NCBI GenBank assembly: GCA_036401375.1
Contig: DASWVB010000022.1
Span: 1-57,231 of the forward strand
From: DASWUZ01 sp036401375
Lineage (GTDB): Bacteria; Acidobacteriota; Terriglobia; Terriglobales; Acidobacteriaceae
DNA: 57,231 nucleotides
Direction of reading: 5' to 3'
Shown here: piece by piece, positions 27,864 to 36,781 of the stretch
Layout: each line of letters begins with the position of its first letter
Numbering within the stretch: the stretch's first letter is position 1
The notes under the pieces: model-generated
Told to the model about the DNA's origin: nothing
The model's database searches: none
The model's input: only the letters and a program-made list of their open reading frames with translations
Position numbers and translations under genes: made by a program

Positions 27864-28925
27864 ATGCATCTGATCAGTCCAGTACTGTGGCAGTTTTTAA
27901 CGAAATGGCTCGCGGCTTCGGCTCTCTTCCCGCCGGAGGCATCTCGCATTGCCTCCGACGCTGACGCGCTCTATTTTTTCCTGATCCTGATCTCGCTGGT
28001 CGGCTTTACGCTGGTGGCGCTGCTGGTGGTTGGCTTCTCTGTCCTCTATCGCAAAGACAAGCATCCCGAGGCGGTGCAGATCGAGGGCTCGACCCTGCTC
28101 GAGGCCACCTGGACGATCATCCCCCTTGGCCTCTTTATGGTGGTATTCGTCTGGGGCGCGCTGCTTTACTTCCGTATCTACGATCCTCCCACGAATGCGA
28201 TGAACATCTACATAGTCGGCAAGCAGTGGATGTGGAAGGCTGAGCATCCCGGTGGGCAGCATGAGATCAACGCGCTGCACGTGCCGACAGGGCGCCCGGT
28301 GCAGCTCACCATGATCTCGCAGGATGTGTTTCACAGCTATTCGATCCCAGCCTTCCGGGTGAAGCGTGAGGTCATTCCCGGCCGCTACACCACGGTCTGG
28401 TTCGAGGCTACGGAGCCTGGAACGTATCACCTCTTCTGCACACAGTACTGCGGCACGTTGCACTCGGGCATGATCGGGGAAGTGACGGTGATGAAGCCGG
28501 AGGACTACCAGGCCTGGACGGCGGGCAGCACCAGCGGCATGTCACTCGCGCAGAACGGCGAACGGATCTACGCGAGTCTTGGTTGTAACGCCTGCCACTC
28601 CGGCTCGCCGGACGCCCGCGGACCGAACCTGGCAAATGTTTATGGCACCAAGCTGCAGCTTGCCACAGGCGGCACGGTGATTGCGGATGACGCCTTTCTA
28701 CGCGACACTATCCTTAACCCCTCGATGCATGTGACCGCGGGCTTCGCGCCGATCATGCCTACCTACCAGGGCCAGATCAGCGAAGAGGGTCTGATCGACC
28801 TGGTCGAGTACATCAAGAATCTGAACTCCAACTACCGAATACAGCAGACCCTGAATACCAACTCGATATCGCCCGCGCAGTCGGGCACATCGGCAGCGAG
28901 AATGCCAGGGACGGTGAAACAATGA
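27864..28925 (+). CDS. coxB: caa3-type cytochrome c oxidase subunit II with fused cytochrome c domain
   Basis: Subunit II accepts electrons at the CuA centre and passes them to subunit I. Two helices (YFFLILISLVGFTLVALLVV and LGLFMVVFVWGALLYF) are followed by the CuA domain. The CuA ligands are in FCTQYCGTLHSGMIG (CxxxCxxxHxxM), with an upstream His in QDVFHSYSIPAF. A C-terminal cytochrome c domain has CNACH and a Met ligand near APIMPTYQG, which makes this a caa3-type enzyme that carries its own electron entry heme. ATG of coxA overlaps its stop (ATGA at 28922). Confidence 0.94.
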   Translation: MHLISPVLWQFLTKWLAASALFPPEASRIASDADALYFFLILISLVGFTLVALLVVGFSVLYRKDKHPEAVQIEGSTLLEATWTIIPLGLFMVVFVWGALLYFRIYDPPTNAMNIYIVGKQWMWKAEHPGGQHEINALHVPTGRPVQLTMISQDVFHSYSIPAFRVKREVIPGRYTTVWFEATEPGTYHLFCTQYCGTLHSGMIGEVTVMKPEDYQAWTAGSTSGMSLAQNGERIYASLGCNACHSGSPDARGPNLANVYGTKLQLATGGTVIADDAFLRDTILNPSMHVTAGFAPIMPTYQGQISEEGLIDLVEYIKNLNSNYRIQQTLNTNSISPAQSGTSAARMPGTVKQ

Positions 28926-30595
28926 GTACCGCGAGTAACACCATCGTGCAGCTACCCGACCAGGCGACGGCGACGCTTCCCAGGCGGACCTACCTGAATA
29001 ACGAATACGGCTTGAAAAGCTGGCTGCTCACGGGAGATCACAAGAGGATTGCGATCCTCTACCTGATATCGATTACGTTCTTCTTCTTTATAGGAGGAGC
29101 GTTTGCCGGGCTTATCCGGCTGGAACTGCTGACTCCGCAGCCTGACCTGGTCTCCTCGGACACTTACAACAAGCTCTTTACGATGCATGGCATCATCATG
29201 ATCTTCCTGTTCCTGGTGCCGTCGGTGCCGGCGACGATTGGGAACTTCCTGATCCCAATCATGGTAGGTGCGCGAGACCTCGCGTTTCCCAAGATCAATC
29301 TCTTGAGCTGGTACCTTTATGTTGCGGGTGGCATCTTTACTCTCGCCGCGCTGATCCTGGGTGGAGTCGACACGGGCTGGACCTTTACCACACCCCTGAG
29401 CACGCACTACCTCAACACCCACGTGGTCACCGCCGCGCTAGGCATATTTGTCGCAGGGTTCAGCTCGATCTTTACCGGCTTGAACTTTATCGTGACGATC
29501 CACCGCATGCGCGCACCGGGCATGACCTGGTTTCGGCTGCCGCTCTTCTGCTGGTCGCACTACGCCGCCTCGCTGCTGATGGTGCTTGGCACGCCTGTGT
29601 TGGCCATCGCCATAGTTCTGGTCGCACTTGAGCGCACCATCGGGATTGGCGTATTCGACCCGGCCAAGGGTGGAGACCCGCTGCTATTCCAGCACCTATT
29701 CTGGTTCTACTCCCACCCGGCCGTCTACATCATGATCCTTCCCGGCATGGGCGTGATCTCCGAGGTGATCAGCACCTTCTCCCGCAAACGAATCTTCGGC
29801 TACACTGCGGTCGCCTTCTCCTCGGTTGCGATCGCAGTCTTCGGCTTCTTTGTCTGGGAGCACCACATGTTCATCATGGGTGTGTCGAACTACTCCGCCC
29901 TTGTCTTCTCACTGTTGACGATGCTGGTTGCTGTTCCTTCAGCGATCAAGACCTTTAACTGGTCGGCGACTCTCTACAAGGGCTCGATTACCTTTGAGAC
30001 GCCTATGCTTTATGCGTTCGGTTTCCTCGGCCTCTTTACCATCGGCGGCATGACAGGCATCTTCCTCGGCGCGATGGGCATGGATATCCACCTGACAGAG
30101 ACCTACTTCATCGTGGCGCACTTCCACTTCGTCATGGTCGGCGGGATGCTGATGGCGTTCCTGTCCGGAGTCCACTTCTGGTGGCCGAAGATGACGGGGC
30201 GCATGTATCCTGAGGCACTCTCGAAGCTAGCTGCGTTAACCACGTTCATTGGGTTCATCCTGACGTTCTTTCCGCAGTTCATCCTCGGCTACCTGGGTAT
30301 GCCCAGGCGGTATCACTCTTACCCGCCGGAATTCCAGGTGCTGAACGTGCTGTCGACGGCCGGCGCGACAGTGCTCGGTGTAGGCTACCTGCTGCCGATG
30401 CTCTACCTGACATGGTCGCTGAAGTACGGAGCCATTGCGGGGAGCAATCCCTGGCAGGCGACGGGGCTCGAGTGGCAGATACAGTCTCCACCATTGACGG
30501 AGAACTTTACCGAGATCCCGATCATGGATCACGAAGCTTATGACTACGAGTGGCTGGCAAACCATACCAAACACGAGGTAACCACCGTTGGATAG
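28922..30595 (+). CDS. coxA: cytochrome c oxidase subunit I (heme-copper, A2-like)
   Basis: This is the catalytic subunit that reduces oxygen to water and pumps protons. Twelve or so helices are evident. Heme a and a3/CuB ligands are present: TMHGIIMIFLFLVP, FWFYSHPAVYIMILPGMGV, VWEHHMFIMG, and HFHFVMVGG. The YSHP motif in place of XGHPE indicates an A2-type D-channel. The length of 557 residues is normal. The gene overlaps coxB by four bases and coxC by eight, so translation is coupled through the operon. Confidence 0.95.
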   Translation: MSTASNTIVQLPDQATATLPRRTYLNNEYGLKSWLLTGDHKRIAILYLISITFFFFIGGAFAGLIRLELLTPQPDLVSSDTYNKLFTMHGIIMIFLFLVPSVPATIGNFLIPIMVGARDLAFPKINLLSWYLYVAGGIFTLAALILGGVDTGWTFTTPLSTHYLNTHVVTAALGIFVAGFSSIFTGLNFIVTIHRMRAPGMTWFRLPLFCWSHYAASLLMVLGTPVLAIAIVLVALERTIGIGVFDPAKGGDPLLFQHLFWFYSHPAVYIMILPGMGVISEVISTFSRKRIFGYTAVAFSSVAIAVFGFFVWEHHMFIMGVSNYSALVFSLLTMLVAVPSAIKTFNWSATLYKGSITFETPMLYAFGFLGLFTIGGMTGIFLGAMGMDIHLTETYFIVAHFHFVMVGGMLMAFLSGVHFWWPKMTGRMYPEALSKLAALTTFIGFILTFFPQFILGYLGMPRRYHSYPPEFQVLNVLSTAGATVLGVGYLLPMLYLTWSLKYGAIAGSNPWQATGLEWQIQSPPLTENFTEIPIMDHEAYDYEWLANHTKHEVTTVG

Positions 30596-31334
30596 CCACG
30601 CAATCGCCGCACCCGGTGACCATGATGTCGAGCACGTTGAGCACGAGCACCCCGCTTACCTGCGACACCACTTTGAATCAGTGGAGCAGCAGCGAGAGGC
30701 CTCCGCGTTCGGTATGTGGCTCTTCCTGCTTACCGAGATCATGTTCTTCGGCGGAATGTTTGCGGCGTACCTGATCTATCGCAACTGGTATTATCCGGCG
30801 TTTGTGGCCGGCAGCAACACGCTGAATATCTGGTACGGAACCATCAACACGGCGGTGCTTATCTGCTCGAGCTTCACCATGGCGATGGGTGTGTGGTGCG
30901 CGGAGGTCAGGAGAAGGTCCGGGCTGGTGCTCTGCCTGCTGCTCACCATCGTGCTTGGACTGGTCTTCCTCGGCATCAAGTATGTCGAGTACAAGGAGAA
31001 ATTCGAGCTGCACCACGTACCCGGCGCGAACTTCAGCATAGAGAAGTTCGTGCATCCTGATAAGCCATCTATCACCCCGGCGCTCGGGGCCGACATGGCT
31101 GCCAAGACGCAGGTCTACTTTTCTCTGTACTTCGCGATGACCGGCATGCATGCCGTGCACATGATCATTGGTATTGGACTGCTGACATTCTTCGTCATCC
31201 GTGCGAGGCAGGGTGCTTACACCAACGGGTACGTGCAGCCGATCGAATACTTCGGCCTGTACTGGCACTTCGTCGACATCGTGTGGATATTTCTCTTCCC
31301 CCTGCTTTACCTGATCAACCGGCACCCGAAGTAG
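30588..31334 (+). CDS. coxC: cytochrome c oxidase subunit III
   Basis: This is a membrane subunit supporting the stability and proton uptake of subunit I. The start is TTG at 30588, overlapping the coxA stop; the N-terminus is His/Glu-rich (DHDVEHVEHEHPAYLRHHFE). Helices include FGMWLFLLTEIMFFGGMFAAY, LICSSFTMAMGVWC, LVLCLLLTIVLGLVFLG, FAMTGMHAVHMIIGIGLL and YWHFVDIVWIFLFPLLYL. HAVHMIIG and WHFVDIVW are family signatures. The 248-residue length fits the five-helix form. Confidence 0.93.
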   Translation: MDSHAIAAPGDHDVEHVEHEHPAYLRHHFESVEQQREASAFGMWLFLLTEIMFFGGMFAAYLIYRNWYYPAFVAGSNTLNIWYGTINTAVLICSSFTMAMGVWCAEVRRRSGLVLCLLLTIVLGLVFLGIKYVEYKEKFELHHVPGANFSIEKFVHPDKPSITPALGADMAAKTQVYFSLYFAMTGMHAVHMIIGIGLLTFFVIRARQGAYTNGYVQPIEYFGLYWHFVDIVWIFLFPLLYLINRHPK

Positions 31335-31356
31335 CTGGGAAAGGCGACAACGACCC

Positions 31357-31740
31357 ATGGCAGACTACAACGCTGAACACAAGATGGCGCCGACGACGGT
31401 TGGAACGCCGATCCCCAAGCTTGATGAAAACGATCCAAACCCGGCTCATGAAGAGCCGCATATCGTTCCGCGGCTTCTGTACATAAAGATCTTTGCTGCA
31501 CTGCTGGTCGGCACGGGATTGACTGTAGGAGCGGCCTTTGTTGACATGGGCCCCTTCAACCCTGTCCTTGCGATCTTGATCGCATGCATCAAGGCGGTGC
31601 TGGTGGTGTTGTTTTTCATGCACGTTTTTTACAGCTCACGCCTGATGAAGCTCACCGTTGCGGCCGGGTTCTTCACCTTCCTCGTACTGATCACGATGAC
31701 GCTCACCGACTATCTCAGCCGGGCGTGGGGTCTCTGGTAA
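31357..31740 (+). CDS. cytochrome c oxidase subunit IV family protein
   Basis: This small subunit closes the oxidase set. After a polar 40-residue N-terminus there are three helices (IFAALLVGTGLTVGAAFV, LAILIACIKAVLVVLFFMHVFY and LTVAAGFFTFLVLITMTLTDY). KAVLVVLFFMHV is the prokaryotic COX4 signature. It is the last gene of the operon. No clear rho-independent terminator follows before the opposing VOC gene at 31798. Confidence 0.9.
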   Translation: MADYNAEHKMAPTTVGTPIPKLDENDPNPAHEEPHIVPRLLYIKIFAALLVGTGLTVGAAFVDMGPFNPVLAILIACIKAVLVVLFFMHVFYSSRLMKLTVAAGFFTFLVLITMTLTDYLSRAWGLW

Positions 31741-31797
31741 TAGGGAGACAGATGAGTTCCCGCGGCTTGTCCCCGCCCGTGTTTCAGTGCTACGTGC

Positions 31798-32172
31798 TTA
31801 AAGCTTTGCGTCGTTTACTTCCAGCCAATAGCCATTCGGATCCTGCAGGTAAGTCTGCCGAACTCCGTCCGGACGATTATTGACCTTTGCGTCGCCATTG
31901 AAGCTGCGATATGGAATGCCTGCGCTGTTCAGCGTCTCCATGAAGTGATCCAGGGAATCGACGCGGAATGCGAGATGGGTGTCAATGACGTCTTTGCGAA
32001 TGCCGGCGGCCCCGGCTACAAGATGCAGGGCAGTGTGCGGCCCGATCCGCAGCCAGACGTGCAGATTGTCGTGAAAGGGCTCGGGAACTCGTTCGAGGCC
32101 CAGTACCTTCTCATAAAACGATGCGCTCTCTTGCAGGTCATACACATGCAGGGCCAAGTGATCGATTTGCAT
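31798..32172 (-). CDS. single-domain VOC/glyoxalase family protein
   Basis: The 124-residue protein is one vicinal-oxygen-chelate unit: IDHLALHVYDLQESASFYEKVLG opens it (shown as the IDHLALHVYDL and SASFYEKVLGL parts). It closes with TYLQDPNGYWLEV, giving metal-ligand His near the N-terminus and Glu in WLEV. There is a middle His in DTHLAFRV. It may be a lyase or an antibiotic-binding dimer; the substrate is unknown. It converges with the oxidase operon and is divergent from yggS. Confidence 0.9.
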   Translation of the reverse strand: MQIDHLALHVYDLQESASFYEKVLGLERVPEPFHDNLHVWLRIGPHTALHLVAGAAGIRKDVIDTHLAFRVDSLDHFMETLNSAGIPYRSFNGDAKVNNRPDGVRQTYLQDPNGYWLEVNDAKL

Positions 32173-32301
32173 TCATCGTTAGATGACGGCGAGCCAGCTG
32201 CGATTACCGACCAAGGCTTGGAGCGAAACAGCGTTCTTGAAGTTGCTCTTTGCGGAAGGGTGACGCAATACCTTTACACGCGCTCTGTTCTAATTAAGAG
32301 A

Positions 32302-33015
32302 ATGAGCTCCACTATCCTCGAGAAGCTGGCGTGGCTTGAAGACCGAATAGAGACTGCCTGCCGACGCGCGTCACGAGCGCGGAGCGGGGTGCAACTCATG
32401 GCTGTCTCAAAGCAGCATCCTGTCGAGTCGATCCGAGAAGCGGCCGCAGCCGGCGTTACCTGCTTCGGGGAAAATCGCGTTCAGGAGTGGGAGCGGAAGT
32501 CCGCTGAGTTAGCCAAACTGAGCCTTGACGTACACCTCATCGGCCATCTTCAATCCAACAAGGCAGCGAAAGCCGCGGAGATCTTCACGGCGGTCGACTC
32601 CGTCGATTCTGTTCGGCTCGCGGAACGCCTGAGCGAGACAGCGCACAAACTAGGTCGCACGCTGCCAATCCTGCTGGAAGTCAAGCTTAGCCTTGAGGAA
32701 TCGAAGAACGGCTTCCATCCGTTGCACCTGGCAGAGACAATCGAGCGCGTTGCCGCTCTACCGGCTCTTCATATCCGGGGCCTGATGACTGTGCCGCCCT
32801 GGTCTGAGGATCCCGAGAGTGCACGTCCCTGCTTTGCACGGCTTCGCCAATTGCGGGACGACCTCTTGCGCGACCACCCGCAGATAGATCTTTCACAGCT
32901 CTCGATGGGGATGTCGGGCGACTTCGCCGTTGCAATTGAAGAGGGTTCAACGTGCATTCGCATTGGCACCGCGCTGTTTGGCGCTCGCGTGCCGCGAGGT
33001 ACTCCGTCTAGCTGA
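32302..33015 (+). CDS. yggS: YggS-type PLP homeostasis protein
   Basis: This is a TIM-barrel PLP-binding protein that buffers pyridoxal phosphate rather than catalysing a known reaction. The PLP lysine is in LMAVSKQHPVESIREA; CFGENRVQEW, HLIGHLQSNKAAK, and LSMGMSGDFAVAIEEGST (phosphate cup) are all family motifs. ATG 32302 gives the usual 237 residues. Upstream in-frame sequence is antisense to the VOC gene and is not part of the protein. Unlike many bacteria, the gene is not next to cell-division genes here. Confidence 0.92.
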   Translation: MSSTILEKLAWLEDRIETACRRASRARSGVQLMAVSKQHPVESIREAAAAGVTCFGENRVQEWERKSAELAKLSLDVHLIGHLQSNKAAKAAEIFTAVDSVDSVRLAERLSETAHKLGRTLPILLEVKLSLEESKNGFHPLHLAETIERVAALPALHIRGLMTVPPWSEDPESARPCFARLRQLRDDLLRDHPQIDLSQLSMGMSGDFAVAIEEGSTCIRIGTALFGARVPRGTPSS

Positions 33016-33112
33016 TCTAAATACTCTCAGCCGGTGACGCAGGGCCGGGTACACTGCTCTACGATAAGGAGCACAGCAAGGCAGCATAGCGCGGCACCGG
33101 GAAGGGATCAGC

Positions 33113-34564
33113 ATGAATATGCTTTACGCAGCCGTCCTGGGCGTGATCGTGATCGCTCTGCTCAGTGTCTCTCTGTTCCGCCTGCACACAGTCAAGACGA
33201 AGGCCGACTACCTGGTAGCGGGGCGCTCGTTGCCTGCATTCGTGCTGGTATTTACACTGCTCTCTTCCTGGATTGGCTCCGGCTCTCTGCTGGCCGGTGC
33301 GGAAAACGCCTATCGGCACGGCTTCGTTGCGCTGTGGCAGGGTTGCGGCGGATGGGCAGGGCTGCTGCTCATCTACTTCATCGCTCCGCGCGCGCGGAAA
33401 TTCGCGCAGTTTACGATTCCCGATTTGCTGGAGGCGCGCTATAACCAGACGGCGCGTATTCTAGGCGTCATCGCTATCCTCTTCGCGTACACGGCGATCA
33501 CAAGCTACCAGCTCATCGGCGGGGGAGACATCCTGCATCTCGTCTTCCCCACGGTAATTACGCCTGTGCTGGGCGCATATATCATCGCTGCCTTCGTGAT
33601 TGTGTTTACCGCGATCGCCGGCATGTCGTCAGTCGCTTACATGGATGTTGTCATTGGACTTCTCGCCACGTTCACCATGTGCGCGGCGCTTCCCTTCCTG
33701 CTGCACACGGCCGGGGGCTGGCGGCACGTGACGCAGGTGTTACCGGCTTCTCACTTTGAGGTGCTCGGTGACCTGTCGTTTGCTCAGGCGCTCGAACTCT
33801 TCCTGCCAACTTGCCTGCTGATGCTCGGCAACCAGTCGATGTATCAGAAGTTCTTTTCCGCAAAGTCAGAGAAGGCAGCACGCAATGCGGTGATCGGGTG
33901 GATCATCGGAACGGTGATCCTCGAGACGATCATCGTGGCCATCGCAATCACCGGTTCGGCCATCTTTCCTGCGGGAGAGGTGCATGAACATCCGCGAGAG
34001 ATCATGGCCTACTCGGCGCTGCACGGAATGCCAGCGCATGGAGCGGCGCTGTTACTCGGTGCGCTGCTGGTCGGAGCTATCTTCGCCAAGATCATCTCGA
34101 CTGCGAATAACTATCTCTTCAGCCCCGCGACCAACCTGGTTAACGACATCTTTATTCGATACATATCGCCGGGCGCATCCAATAAGCGCATCTTGATCGT
34201 CTCTCGTCTGGTGGTGGTTCTGCTGGGAGTCTGGGCTCTGTACCAGGCGCTTGGCATCCGCTCGGTGCTGGAGAAGACGCTCTACGCCTACACCATCTAT
34301 TCGGCGGCACTGACGCCTGTCATCCTGGCAGCGTTCTACTCGCGACGGGCTAACTCGGCGGGCGCGGTGAGTGCGATCGCAGCTGGGACAATGGTGACAG
34401 TGTTCTGGGGAACGCCTCTGATCCACAACCATCTACCACTTGCCCTGGCCCAGCGGGATGCAATTTTTCCAGCGCTGATCGCCGCGCTGCTCTGCCTGGT
34501 GGTCGTAAGTGCCCTGACCGAACCGCCACGCCGCGAGCAGATTGCGCAGTTTCTTCCGGAGTAA
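33113..34564 (+). CDS. sodium:solute symporter family transporter
   Basis: This SSS-family carrier has 483 residues and about 13 helices. The N-terminal YLVAGRSLPAFVLVFTLLSS and WIGSGSLLAGAENAYRHG follow the family pattern, and TAIAGMSSVAYMDVVIG with AIFAKIISTANNYLFSP form the unwound helices of the LeuT fold. Small residues in SSWIGSGS and STANNYLFS are at the sodium-site positions. The substrate could be a sugar, amino acid, proline or monocarboxylate; sequence reading cannot decide. GGGAAGGGAT is the ribosome-binding region. It stands alone between yggS and the AlaX gene. Confidence 0.9.
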   Translation: MNMLYAAVLGVIVIALLSVSLFRLHTVKTKADYLVAGRSLPAFVLVFTLLSSWIGSGSLLAGAENAYRHGFVALWQGCGGWAGLLLIYFIAPRARKFAQFTIPDLLEARYNQTARILGVIAILFAYTAITSYQLIGGGDILHLVFPTVITPVLGAYIIAAFVIVFTAIAGMSSVAYMDVVIGLLATFTMCAALPFLLHTAGGWRHVTQVLPASHFEVLGDLSFAQALELFLPTCLLMLGNQSMYQKFFSAKSEKAARNAVIGWIIGTVILETIIVAIAITGSAIFPAGEVHEHPREIMAYSALHGMPAHGAALLLGALLVGAIFAKIISTANNYLFSPATNLVNDIFIRYISPGASNKRILIVSRLVVVLLGVWALYQALGIRSVLEKTLYAYTIYSAALTPVILAAFYSRRANSAGAVSAIAAGTMVTVFWGTPLIHNHLPLALAQRDAIFPALIAALLCLVVVSALTEPPRREQIAQFLPE

Positions 34565-34653
34565 GGCTGACGCGCTTAGGTGAGCCCTGAATCCAGAAAG
34601 TGCATGCCTGGACTGGTTCAATCAGAACAACGTGTTCGCGCCCCTGATGCCGG

Positions 34654-35967
34654 TCAGCTGATGGTTGACGTGCTCTTGAGGGAGCGCCGCACCGTCGCCT
34701 CGAGGCTCGTCAGGAACGTGTCCAGTTCAGTCGCGGGCACTTGACCCTGGGCGAGCGATGAGGACCCGCCGCCGCGCAGCCCTAGACCTGCGAGCGCCTG
34801 TTTCAGGAGCGCGCCGCAGGAAAGTTCCAGGTCGCCGCTGCGGGCCATGAAGACGGTCGGGGGCTCTGCTTCGGTAGATGCGAGCAGCGCCAGGGTCTGC
34901 GGTACAGCGGCGACAACTGACAGCGCAAGGGTGCGAACGTAGTCCGAGTCATAGTCGGAGATCTTGCGCCGCACCACGCGAAGATGATCCTCGATGGTGT
35001 CTTCGACTACCAGGCGCACGGCGTGATACTGCGCCAGCTCCTGTCTCAACCTCTGAAGTTGCTTCGCGGCAGCCTTATTTTCGGCAAGCAGGCGGGCTAT
35101 GGCCTCCGGTACGTGCTCCCGGGCAGTCGAAAGTGCGATGGACGCGCGCGTGAGCAGGTCGTAGTCGGTGCGGGCGACGGCAGCGGCACGCAACCCGGCG
35201 ACGAATTCGATGCGCAGGCCCTGCTTCACCTTGTCGACGGAGCGCAGCAGGACCGCACCGATCTGGCCGGTGGAGCGGACGTGCGTGCCTCCGCAGGCGT
35301 TCAGGTCGTAGTCGGCTATATCGATGAGGCGCATAGGGCCGCTGCGTTCGGGTAATTTGCGAAGGCGGCCAGCGGCCAGCATCTCTTCGGCCTCGGCACG
35401 CTCGACGCTCCGGGCGCAGAGCGGGCGATCTTCGGCAACCAGTTCGTTCACTACGCGTTCTACGCCTTCAAGCTCGAGCTCTGGCGGAAAGAGCGAATCG
35501 GAGCCGGTGGTCTCTGAATCCTTCAATCCCAGGCGGATGTCGATAGTCGAGCTGACTGCACCGAGGTGAAAAGAGACCGTGCGCGCTTCGAGTTCGCGGG
35601 CACAGACAGCCGACAGGAGGTGTTGTGCGGAGTGCTGCTGCATGTGGTCGAGGCGGCGCGGCCAGTCGATCTCACCACGCACCTCGGTCGCGGCCGCCAG
35701 CGGCTTGGTCGTTGTATGCCAGACTTGCCCGGACTCGTCCTCTTCAACGTTGACGACCGGTACCTCGAGGGTGGCGCCGCTGCGTGAGGTCGCGATCAGG
35801 CGACCGGTATCGTTGGGCTGCCCCCCGCTGGTGGGATAGAAGGCGCTCTGATCGAGCGAGACCTGCCACAGTGCTTCGCCATCGGAGCGTGAGAGCAGGC
35901 GAATGTCTGTGACCCGCGCCGGGAAGCTCTTTAGGAAGGAATCGGCGTAGTAGAGGCGATCTGCCAT
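34654..35967 (-). CDS. alanyl-tRNA editing protein (AlaX-type) with DHHA1 domain
   Basis: This trans-editing enzyme hydrolyses mischarged tRNA-Ala. The N-terminal beta domain has FYPTSGGQPNDTG, and the zinc editing site has HMQQHSAQHLLSA (HxxxH) and the later CGGTHVRSTGQ (CxxxH). A helical linker (about 275-330) leads to a C-terminal DHHA1-like domain with GLRGGGSSSLAQGQ. The length of 437 residues matches the long AlaX class. No aminoacylation domain is present. It is divergent from the YciI gene. Confidence 0.9.
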   Translation of the reverse strand: MADRLYYADSFLKSFPARVTDIRLLSRSDGEALWQVSLDQSAFYPTSGGQPNDTGRLIATSRSGATLEVPVVNVEEDESGQVWHTTTKPLAAATEVRGEIDWPRRLDHMQQHSAQHLLSAVCARELEARTVSFHLGAVSSTIDIRLGLKDSETTGSDSLFPPELELEGVERVVNELVAEDRPLCARSVERAEAEEMLAAGRLRKLPERSGPMRLIDIADYDLNACGGTHVRSTGQIGAVLLRSVDKVKQGLRIEFVAGLRAAAVARTDYDLLTRASIALSTAREHVPEAIARLLAENKAAAKQLQRLRQELAQYHAVRLVVEDTIEDHLRVVRRKISDYDSDYVRTLALSVVAAVPQTLALLASTEAEPPTVFMARSGDLELSCGALLKQALAGLGLRGGGSSSLAQGQVPATELDTFLTSLEATVRRSLKSTSTIS

Positions 35968-36350
35968 GTGGGGTTCATTCTAAATCGGCGTGCTGGAAGA
36001 GTGGCGGCGCAGGCTAGAACGCCGCTCGTTGGTTGTGACGGTCGTTGGAAGCGGGGCGAATGCCTTGCATGTTCCACCGTAATCGCGGAGGAGCTTGCGA
36101 CGGATGGGGCGCCCGGATGGGACAGAGCAAGCAGACTCCTCTTTAGGATGCGCTGTGGCGTAATGTTTAGATTATTGAAGTGGACGAGTGACTAGCAAGG
36201 TGAAGGACTTATGCTTCGCATGAATCCCATTCACCGCGGTGGAGCTTGCCAATGGGGCACTCAGCACCCGGCTCTCCACTGGTAGACAGGAACTCAGGAT
36301 TGGGCGATCCGAACTGCTTGCGAGGTTTGCGGCTTTGCTAAGGAGAGTTA
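35968..36350. other. intergenic region with one degenerate hairpin repeat
   Basis: This is a 383-base gap between the divergent AlaX and YciI genes. I see no gene. It holds a degenerate copy of the dispersed repeat at 36225-36262. GGAGAG (36343-36348) lies just before the YciI ATG. Confidence 0.6.
36225..36262 (+). repeat. dispersed intergenic hairpin repeat, degenerate copy
   Basis: It starts TCCCATTCACC and ends AATGGGGCACTC, matching the ends of the copies at 36724, 39590 and 55294. Pairing is limited to CCCATT with AATGGG, plus an inner palindrome CACCGCGGTG. It is likely an old member of the family. Confidence 0.45.
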
Positions 36351-36716
36351 ATGACGGAAGAGTTGCAGCCGGCGGAGCGCCAGTCGCGGAGTCGAGATAT
36401 TCCTCGGAATTTGAAGCAGTACTATCTGGGATTTCTGATGAAGGGTGAGCGGTGGAACGATCCGCAGGGCAGCGAGGACCTGCAGCCGCGGCAGTTGGCC
36501 TTCTTGCGGGCACAACTCGAGGCGGGGAACTATGTTGTTGCCGGCCCGGTTACAGATGGCGGAGAGATGGTCGGTTTCGCGATCATTGAAGCACCGAATC
36601 TTGAGGCAGCACAGGAAATTATCGGGGCAGATCCGGCGGTGAAGGAGAGACGGATTGGGGTTGAGGTTCGGCCTTCGTTCCTGCCTTCCATGGCTGGTTT
36701 GAAGGTTGAGTTCTGA
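36351..36716 (+). CDS. YciI family protein
   Basis: This is a small ferredoxin-like fold protein of 121 residues. QYYLGFLMKGERW at residues 23-35, QLAFLRAQLEAGNYVVAGPV and MVGFAIIEAPNLEAAQEIIGADP are typical YciI/YCII segments. Family members are proposed dehydratases or dienelactone-type enzymes with a His-Asp pair; that pair is not evident here. It converges with rho, with one hairpin repeat in the 65-base gap. Confidence 0.82.
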   Translation: MTEELQPAERQSRSRDIPRNLKQYYLGFLMKGERWNDPQGSEDLQPRQLAFLRAQLEAGNYVVAGPVTDGGEMVGFAIIEAPNLEAAQEIIGADPAVKERRIGVEVRPSFLPSMAGLKVEF

Positions 36717-36723
36717 TTGTTGG

Positions 36724-36762
36724 TCCCACTCATCACGATAGAGCTGCGATGAATGGGGCACC
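36724..36762 (+). repeat. dispersed intergenic hairpin repeat, best copy
   Basis: The element runs from TCCCACTCATC to GATGAATGGGGCACC. CCCACTCATC pairs with GATGAATGGG at 9 of 10 positions (the exception allows G-U) around a 13-base loop. It sits between the stops of YciI and rho, where it could act as a two-way transcription barrier. No T tract follows. Confidence 0.65.
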
Positions 36763-36781
36763 CCAGCCGGTTTATATCTGG

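Noticed and set aside
36348..36761. 137-codon minus-strand frame between YciI and rho
   Set aside because: Its start region is the hairpin repeat and the rest is antisense to the YciI gene.
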